This document shows positions 19,688-26,172 of a stretch of 26,172 bases of DNA, piece by piece. The notes under the pieces are model-generated. The model did no database searches, had not been told where the DNA came from, and saw nothing but the letters and a program-made list of their open reading frames with translations. Source of the DNA: Darksidea phi. Taxonomy: Eukaryota > Ascomycota > Dothideomycetes > Pleosporales > Lentitheciaceae. The stretch's first letter is position 1. Each line of letters starts with the position of its first letter. The stretch lies in NCBI GenBank assembly GCA_030770425.1, contig JASJFT010000361.1, positions 1 through 26,172 on the forward strand. The letters are read 5' to 3'. Made by a program: the position numbers and the translations under genes.

Positions 19688-21079
19688 ATGGATTCGGACA
19701 TTTTTTGCGTTCTTTGTGGGGGTCCTTTCGACCTCGAACAAGGAGTCCACAACATTGACCCGGAAAAGGCGTCGTTCCAGGTGAGCCTTCTTATTCTATC
19801 GAGAAGCACAACGTGAGACGAACCGTAGATAGTGGCTATATGATGTCCGGATGCTTGGCACACTCTCGGCTCTCCGCAACCACAGAATGACCACGGAAGG
19901 GGAGATGCACCTCAATCTCTCTGACAGCCCAAATATCTTCCTCTCCGAGAGGATCCGCTGGACTGCTACCGATGCGAACTGTCTGCGACTGGGCGATTCC
20001 TTCTACAATGTGCTTATCGATGATGAAGCTGGTGATGTAGTGTTTCCGTTGCATCATGCATGCATCCAGATTGGGTGCCGGATGCTGCACTTGTGCGATC
20101 CTGATCGATGCGACCGGCTGAGATCGTGCGCTCTGGCCCGCCTATACTACACCCTTCGACGTCGATATTGGCACGCCAATTCAGCTGGAGGAGATGTGAA
20201 TGACATCTTCGCTCTGCACACAATCTCCAAAACATTTGGACCACGGAGTACTCTGGCTCTCGATGAGTTGGGATGGTGGGGTGGCGCTTACGAGGTACCG
20301 TACATTGCACTTCTCCAGCACCAACCAGCACAGCTGATGCAAAGTAGAAATTCCTTACTGATCCGGTGGACATTCCAAATCTCACTGCCTTCGCTTTCAA
20401 CGTATTGCAGTCAATACGGATAGAATATAAAAAGGTACCCACGACGATCACGGCCCATGTCCCGCCTCGAGGGTTGGAAGCCCTACCCAGCGAAATTCTT
20501 GAACGCATCGCGGATTTTTTGCCACCTCTTTCTGTCATGTCATTGTGTCGGGCAAGCCGATCGATGACATTGAAAATACCTCTCGATGATCGTTTCTGGC
20601 GTCGGCACCTGTGCAGTGGCAGCCTACTGCCTTATCTCTGGGACTTAGATGAGGCTGAACTGAAACAGCTGCTACAGTGCACGCCTACGGAGCTACCGTG
20701 GAATTGGCGAAGTCTAGCGCGTAGACTCAGAATCGACGAATGCCTCAGGTGGGGCCAGGATGCATTCTCCGGAGAAGTTCCTGATGGGTTATGGAACAGG
20801 TACCGAATCTGGAGCATCATTGAAGAAGGGTGTATACGACTGGACCCGGAGACCCAGGTCGCCATCACTGTTCCCCCCCGGCGCCTGGAAAAAGGAGCCT
20901 CGAAGGGAGATGCCATGAGGGCACTTGGCCTGGGCTTCTTTGGCCTCCTTTTTGCATTGGTCGCAGCGTACGATCTAAATGTTTTGCAAAACGCTCCGTC
21001 TCCTCAAATAGCGCCTTTAACGCTCGTTGAGATTGTTACAAAGCGCTTGGTTGCAGTGGTTAAGTCTATTCTGAAGTAA
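19688..21079 (+). CDS. F-box protein with N-terminal CxxC motif (3 exons, 428 aa)
   Basis: Exons are 19688-19780, 19833-20294 and 20348-21079, joined at phase 0 by 52- and 53-bp introns (GTGAGC..TAG and GTACCG..TAG). The protein starts DIFCVLCGGPFD (Cys7, Cys10), the opening of a fungal F-box subfamily, then WLYDVRMLGTLSALR and a Cys/His-rich stretch (HHACIQIGCRMLHLCD). The F-box itself is at residues about 228-270: LEALPSEILERIADFLPPLS with FWRRHL downstream. A hydrophobic segment at about 377-393 (ALGLGFFGLLFALVAAY) could be a C-terminal membrane anchor, unusual for an F-box protein. F-box proteins bring substrates to SCF ubiquitin ligases through Skp1; the substrate is unknown. The gene ends 122 bp from the convergent spherulin-4 gene. 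Confidence 0.83.
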
Positions 21080-21201
21080 TTGCTCTTACGATTTCAAGGC
21101 GATTGAGTGCATGTTTCGCGAACAAATAACCTTTCGTCTCGCGGTAAGAAGCATTGTTTAGCTATCTAGACCTTCAGTACTCATCATCCCTAGTCTTGCA
21201 C

Positions 21202-22095
21202 TCAGGCCTCAACGACACCCGAACTGGTTGACATCGCCGCGATGAAAGTTCCCCAGTTATCCCCGAAGTTCTGATAGTAGCACTCTGTCAGATCTGTCAC
21301 GAAGAGATACGATGCTCTCTCCCGCATCGCCAATACGAACTCCGCAATATTCGCCGCCGGAGCTGAATGGATCATGTAGCTCGTCTGGTAGCGCTCGTAC
21401 GGCGATGTGGCTAGCCAGTTCTGGTACTCGATCGTCTGAAACTGCGCATAGTCTATTTCAGCTACGGTTGTAACATCTGGTCCCGGTTTCGCGAGTCGAG
21501 GATCCACAGATGTACCCGGATTGTGGATAACCTTTGATACGGATTAGCTTGAGCGTAGCGTTCCTTACATTGCTGGAGGCGCATCGGCATACCATTCGGT
21601 CACCAAATATCCCTTCCGTCTCCTTTGTCTTGCTAGTAACGGCCTCCAAGTATTTCTTATCAGTCTCCGTATACGAGTTCGGTGTTTCATCGAAAAAGAT
21701 GCCGCTCACGCCAAGTCCAGGATACCGCGCATCGCTCGACCACTTCGCATACTCTTCAATTTCAGCGTGCACATCTTCAATCGGTTTCTTGCCGTATGTT
21801 GTGGCAATATATCCTACTATCTTGACGTTGGGGTATGCACCCAACTTCGGAATCTCTCGGACGTAGTCGACATTCGGCCACCATGGCGCTGATCCCGGAC
21901 CATTGCTTGGATTCACGATTACGGTGAAGTTAAGGGTGGGATGCTTTGCGATACTGCTCAGAGTTCAGTCCGAATACCGAGCCACACTGGAGCCTGGATT
22001 TGAAATGCGTACGCTGCATAGAGTGGATCCCATCGCCCAGGAGCGGGGTATATGTACAGCGGTAGCAGTACCGCTGACTGTGGTAGCTGTATCAT
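21202..22095 (-). CDS. Spherulin-4-like cell-surface protein, no signal peptide seen (3 exons, 257 aa)
   Basis: Exons are 22095-22013, 21953-21593 and 21531-21202 (introns 59 and 61 bp, in-frame joins, stop TGA). The product opens directly on the spherulin-4 domain: LLPLYIYPAPGRWDPLYAAI, then NFTVIVNPSNGPG, YVREIPKLGAYPNVKIVGY, GVSGIFFDETPN and VIHNPGTSVDPRL. The end reads YLFVTDLTECYYQNFGDNW, the family's last strand. The domain has a glycosidase-like TIM-barrel appearance; fungal relatives are surface or secreted proteins of unsettled activity. The ATG used (MIQLPQSAV) leaves no room for a signal peptide. Either an upstream exon was missed in the 266-bp gap to the paralogue, or the gene has lost its N terminus. 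Confidence 0.8.
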
Positions 22096-22361
22096 TCTGG
22101 AGTTGTACGCACAGGTAGATGTTGGAGTGCAAGGGTGTCCTTTCAACGATTTCTGGCATCCCTGCACACGCTGCTGACTAATAATGGTGGCTCAGCCACG
22201 CGGGGTATTACCTGCGGGTCTAGACATGGATGCAATGCAACGTGGATCATGCAGCAGGCTAGGGAGCGAACGTCGATGTAGTCTATTATCACCGCCAATC
22301 TCTCGAATCTCGCGCCATAAGCCTAAGGATGTCCTCGTTTACAATATAGAAATGCAGCAAT

Positions 22362-23690
22362 CTACCAGATCAAATCCAAAAATTCTTCCCACCTCCCACT
22401 ATACCCCCCATACTTATCTTCTCCCGTCTGATCCGTCACGTAGAGCCACTGCACATCTCTCCTCGCACCATCCACGATCTTCCTGATCCTACCTCGAGCG
22501 ACCTTATCAGGTAGCGAATGAACCATGTACGCGTAATCTTCTCTCCTCCCACCCAACACCTTCAACTTCCCATGCATATCCTCTCTTCGTGGTAAGCCTT
22601 TGTACTCGCCTTCAAACACCACGGTAACGTCGGCATGGCCTAAAGTGAGATTAGCATCCGGTACCACGCCAGGACTCTGCACAACAAGTGCCGGCTCCAG
22701 GAACCCTTCTTCGTGGCGCACTGTTGCACTGATATTCTGCAGATATGCCCGCGCATCGCCAGTGTCCGAGAAGGGGGTGTGATCAAAGTAGATCCCGTGA
22801 ATGGCAATGCCAGATTTGTTCCAGCCCCCGTACGTCGCTATCTCTTTTCTTACAGTGGCGTTATCCCGCTTCCCGCCTTCTGTGTCGATGTAACCGATGG
22901 TTCGCACGTTACCGAAGACGTTGAGTTTCTTGATTGGCCCGACCCATTCGTCGGCGGGCCAGGTGCTGCGTCCGGGGCCGTTGTCGATGTTCAGGATTAC
23001 GGTGAAGTTTGTATCGGGATGTTTGATCGCGCTGCCCCTCACTGATTAGCTTCTTGCTCTACTATAGAATAGGAACGGAGCCACTTACGCGTGATATAAC
23101 TTATCCCAAGCCCCCAACTCCGGATACACACAAAACGGCACCAGCACGTTCACGGGTAATTGCACAACATATCTCTGTGGAAGTATCGCCCCAAGCGGTA
23201 CCCCGATAAGCACCAGTATTGCAAGCGTTATTGTCACCGAAAGCGCTAGTACGTGGTCGTCTATATCGAAGTCTGGGGCCCATCCTAACCACCGCGGTCG
23301 ATGGCGCCGCTGTAACACGTACGGACTCGTAGGCAGACACGCGGGCGATAACTTTGATGTTTTTGCTCTTTTTGGATGCAGGAGCTTTGTGGTCGAGGTG
23401 GCGGCGGAGGGGAGATGGATGAGCGGGATATCGGAGGTTGAGGAGTTGGCAGAATGGGGTTGGTTGGGTGAAAGGCGAGAGCCTGGGGCGCTGTGCGGAT
23501 GCAGGAGGTGTGGGGATGAGGCTGTGGGACTATAAATTTGGAGCGTCGAACGCGATGCGGAGATGGCTGGGCTATAGATTTGCGGAATAGAATGCGATGC
23601 GGTTGGGCTTTGGATTTGGAGGGTTGAACGTAGGGCGGCGGGGTGAACGGAGTTTGAGACGGAATTGAGCAACACACTCTTCGACGGCAT
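22362..23690 (-). CDS. Type II membrane spherulin-4-like protein (2 exons, 423 aa)
   Basis: Exons are 23690-23089 and 23031-22362; the 57-bp intron has GTAAGT, a GCTAATC branch site and CAG. The first true ATG is at 23690 (MPSKSVLL); the GTG five codons earlier is not a start. Residues 1 to about 140 are Ser/Pro/Thr-rich and include imperfect repeats of STLQIYSPTAS type. A transmembrane segment follows at about 148-170 (LALSVTITLAILVLIGVPLG). The rest is a spherulin-4 domain: VNVLVPFCVYPELGAWDKLY, NFTVILNIDNGPG, GIAIHGIYFDHTPF, DVTVVFEGEY and WLYVTDQTGEDKYGGY. The topology puts the domain outside the cell with a cytoplasmic tail. It is the tandem paralogue of the 21202-22095 gene, which lacks the anchor. 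Confidence 0.85.
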
Positions 23691-24893
23691 GTTCGTTAAT
23701 CCCACTTTCGAGCGTGATCAGATGATGGTGTTTGAGTGTTTGATGAGATGCTAGGCGGTGAGGCGGCGAGGTGGTGAAGCGTGTCTTTGTTGGGGTGTTG
23801 GGGCTTGCATTCCTCTGTTCCGCGACTACTGCAGCCATCCGAGATGAAACCAAGTTAACGACCGGTGAAAGAATGTTCGCTTGCGCGACCATCCGCCCCC
23901 CCTGATGCGATGAGTCACTGCGTCCGGAATACTGAATGCTAAATTGGACAAAATTATGAAATGTTGTTTGTGGGTTTGAGGGGGTCTAGCGCTCCTGAGT
24001 GTTCGGATGTTTGTTTTTTGTGCGGTTATCCGAGTTTGCTGCCCGCTTGTCTCAGAGGTTTACGTTCGCACAGTCTTTATTGCAAGTAATTTTCATCAGC
24101 ACTGTTAGTCGCCTATGTCACTTCAACGATTAATGCATAGCCACGATGGGGTCGATCCTCAGCGAGAACCGCCACAGCGTCACCGTCGACGAATGAGTGT
24201 GCTCCACACGCTCCGGCCGCGGGTAGAGACATGAAGAGGCTTGGCCCGGCCCAAATCTTTGCTTGACCCGCTTGATCCGCCTGTCTGGCTTGACCGGCTT
24301 GACCAGCTTGACCGGCTTGACCAGCTTGACTGTGCACAATGGCAATTTCCATTTGAGGAATTCCTCGTTGCCAGATGTATGCGTGTTTCACTCATCACTG
24401 ACGGACAGGAGATTTAGTGCCTTGCAAAGACGCGGATGGCCGGCGCAGTATGCACCGTTCCTTGACCGGCGAGCGGATACTTGCTACCAAATATGATCAC
24501 CTTTGCTTCTCTACTGCAACAACGATGAAACCTTTCCACTGAGGAGCAGCTAAACGGGCTGAGCTAGCTAACGATGTAACCAACAAGTTTGTTACGGACC
24601 TTTCTCGTGCAACTTTGAGTGCGGGCATCCGGTGTAGAAAGGAATAGGCAAACATTTAGATCACCGGAGAAGGGAAACTTGATTCCGCTAGCAAGTATTC
24701 TAAAGGTGTTATAAAGCCATTAAAGTTGCAGGCTGATCATGCTTCTCCAACCGCCCCTATTCTACCTGCGCTTCGTCCTGAATCTTGTGGGATACCTACC
24801 AGTGGCTCTGTACGGCACCAAACAGGCTTTTGATGCCTCAAACATCAAATCATCTTCGATATCAGCACTTCTCCGCACTTCTACAGAGAAAAC
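23691..24893. other. Divergent spacer (spherulin-4 / deaminase-like gene)
   Basis: About 1.2 kb holds the promoter sides of both genes and a 9-bp tandem repeat near its middle. A minus-strand frame from ATG 23892 runs past the spherulin start in another frame and would act as an overlapping upstream ORF if transcribed. No other gene is supported. Confidence 0.45.
24261..24332. repeat. 9-bp tandem repeat, eight units
   Basis: Units follow GCTTGACCG / GCTTGACCA, with the first three more diverged (for example GCCTGTCTG). Because the unit is a multiple of three, both strands stay open through it. That creates the apparent Ala-Gly-Gln and Gly-Leu-Thr repeat frames here; no flanking evidence makes either a gene. 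Confidence 0.85.
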
Positions 24894-25982
24894 ATGGCGG
24901 ACCCAATCCACCTCGGCATTTCCCTCAACAAGGTTGTTGATATAAGCGAAGATAAGGCTAGCAACATCGTATACACTAGTATAGTTGAGTTCGACGACGA
25001 TGTCGGCACCTTTTCGGACAAAGTGATAGCCTCTCTGGTGCGCCGAGGTGAGTGTTGTACTATACCCCGTAATATCTCTGCATACATTTTACCGCACCAA
25101 ACTTGCAAAAGTGCAAGAATATGGAAGATGAGCTAACACATCGTACCAGCATACAATGAGATGGATCAGAGTCATCAGAAGTGGGCCAACGAACAGAAAC
25201 GCACATTGAAGCGGTACCTCAAAAAGCATGAGCCAGCTGTATGTGCTTCTACACTCACAATGCTCTTCAAGAACTAACCACATCATATTTAGGTGATGTC
25301 AGCAATTGCGGTCGGCAAAGAAATTTACTTCGCGAGCTCTATGAAAGCTCCTACAAAAGGCAGGCTCTTCACATCCGGCACCTTGCTCATCGAGGCCCTG
25401 ATCGGTAAGTCTCCTTGCACTATATTCTGCCAAATAATTTGGCCAAACTTCCCTTTGGATACGCTTTGCTGATTTTGTTCCCCCATAGAGTGCCGCAAGG
25501 ATCGCTACCCAAACGCCGACGATATAGAGAGAAACCTCGTACACGGCAATGGCGGTTGCTGTGGCGAAATCAACGCATCCGCTCTCTACCTTGCAAAGAA
25601 TGACAAGCTTCTGCAGGGGAATTCCTCTGAGCGCCCGCGCGTAATTACCTATGGAACTGAATTCAAAACCGACCAGAAGAAAATCATCCCTCCTTGCCCG
25701 GAAGTCACAGATGAACACGGGCGTCGGATAGGTTGTGAGCAATGGCTGGGTCACAATGAGATGGATGAAATTAGCAAGGAAATGGTGATGGATCCCGATC
25801 TCGTCACGGTTCGACCGAAAAAGGTTGGGAACGAGTCTCTGAGAAAAGTGCGGGAGATCCGGAAAGCGCGGGAGATCCAGAAAGCGCGGAAGATCCGGAA
25901 AGCGCGGAAGACCCAGAAAGCGCGGAAGATCCAGAAAGCGCGGAAGATCCAGAAAGCGCAGAAGATCCGGAAAACGGCTTAG
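24894..25982 (+). CDS. Deaminase-like fungal orphan protein with basic C-terminal repeats (4 exons, 282 aa)
   Basis: Exons are 24894-25047, 25150-25238, 25293-25404 and 25489-25982; introns of 102, 54 and 84 bp have GTGAGT, GTATGT and GTAAGT donors and keep frame to TAG. Residues 1-81 are acidic then helical (NEMDQSHQKWANEQKRTLKR). A strand pair reads VMSAIAVGKEIYFASS (82-97). Then come His137 with GNGGCCGEINASALYLA (Cys143, Glu145), RVITYGTEF and IIPPCPE with a later GC (Cys188, Cys201). The Cys-x-Glu plus PPC..C spacing recalls the zinc site of the deaminase superfamily. If so, Glu145 is the proton shuttle, and His137 or Cys143 with Cys188 and Cys201 are the metal ligands. Second-Cys spacing is longer than the classical PCxxC, so activity is uncertain. 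Residues 240-281 are seven basic hexapeptide repeats. No signal peptide is seen. Confidence 0.75.
25851..25976 (+). repeat. 18-bp coding tandem repeat, seven units
   Basis: Units of the form CGG-RAG-ATC-CRG-AAA-GCG encode Arg-Glu/Lys-Ile-Arg/Gln-Lys-Ala at the C terminus of the deaminase-like protein, ending two codons before the stop. Units differ by one to four bases. A later ACC and a CAG in the unit register show ongoing divergence. The result is a strongly basic amphipathic tail. Confidence 0.9.
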
Positions 25983-26065
25983 CGGTGCGCCACAAACTTG
26001 GTGCCTCGAACAGGTCGTGTTTTACAACGTCAGCGCTGTTTCTGTCCGAGCCAACACTAACAACT

Positions 26066-26113
26066 TCCCCCCCAACCCCCCCCGGGGGGGGGGGGGGGGG
26101 GGGGGGGGGCGGG

Positions 26114-26172
<59 letters not shown>
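26066..26172. other. C/G homopolymer at contig end, probable artefact
   Basis: A C-rich run passes directly into 89 bases that are all G except for C at 26110 and 26114. Long G runs at a contig end are typical of two-colour sequencing reads that lost signal. It should not be read as genuine biology without other data. Confidence 0.85.

Noticed and set aside
24113..24391. Ala-Gly-Gln repeat protein on the minus strand
   Set aside because: The repeat is produced by the 9-bp tandem array, which stays open on both strands; flanking residues show no family and there is no promoter or splice evidence.
1..26172. CRISPR arrays, rRNA, tRNA or prokaryotic operons
   Set aside because: None seen; the introns and protein families are those of an ascomycete nuclear genome, and the tandem repeats present have no spacer structure.

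Overview
The window looks like one end-to-end contig from a filamentous ascomycete (Pezizomycotina, plausibly a dothideomycete). Reasons: short spliceosomal introns of about 50-200 bp with GTRNGT donors and CTAAC-like branch sites, typical fungal families (F-box proteins, spherulin-4 proteins, GH43, PAN/apple-like secreted proteins, DUF6536 and DUF6594), and an AT-rich block with the signature of repeat-induced point mutation (RIP). It starts in an (AAG)n microsatellite and ends in a C/G homopolymer that is probably an assembly or read artefact.

Layout. 1-1445: microsatellite, then a minus-strand secreted PAN/apple-like protein (3 exons). 1446-5751: a decayed region holding a DUF6536 membrane-protein pseudogene (3059 to about 5266) split by a RIP-mutated AT-rich insertion (about 3801-4540). 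Two copies of a roughly 50-bp sequence, each between 14-17 bp direct duplications, lie in and just after it. 5752-6700: minus-strand secreted alpha/beta hydrolase. 6701-8668: mostly empty spacer. 8669-10180: intact FAD-dependent oxidoreductase. 10440-11787: a second decayed patch with a DUF6594 fragment, a near-perfect 136-bp hairpin (MITE-like) and a broken cysteine-rich single-pass membrane protein. 12036-13325: membrane-anchored GH43 enzyme (minus), divergent from a ten-finger zinc-finger protein (14199-15744, plus). 16306-17784: orphan protein with an F-box-like LPAEIRN motif. 17907-19302: decayed F-box gene (minus). 19688-21079: intact F-box protein (plus), convergent with two tandem spherulin-4 genes (21202-22095 and 22362-23690, minus). 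24894-25982: four-exon gene for a deaminase-like protein ending in seven basic hexapeptide repeats.

No operon-like or secondary-metabolite logic links the intact genes. They fall into extracellular or cell-surface functions (PAN protein, hydrolase, GH43, two spherulin-4 proteins) and intracellular adaptor or binding proteins (F-box, zinc finger). The clearest theme is gene death: four paralogous-type genes are in different stages of decay, next to mobile-element traces. The most unusual items are the tiny duplicated insertion with LINE-like target-site duplications, one copy of which arrived after RIP, and the deaminase-like gene. Exon structures were worked out by hand from splice signals and reading-frame continuity; family assignments rest on remembered motifs, not on searches.
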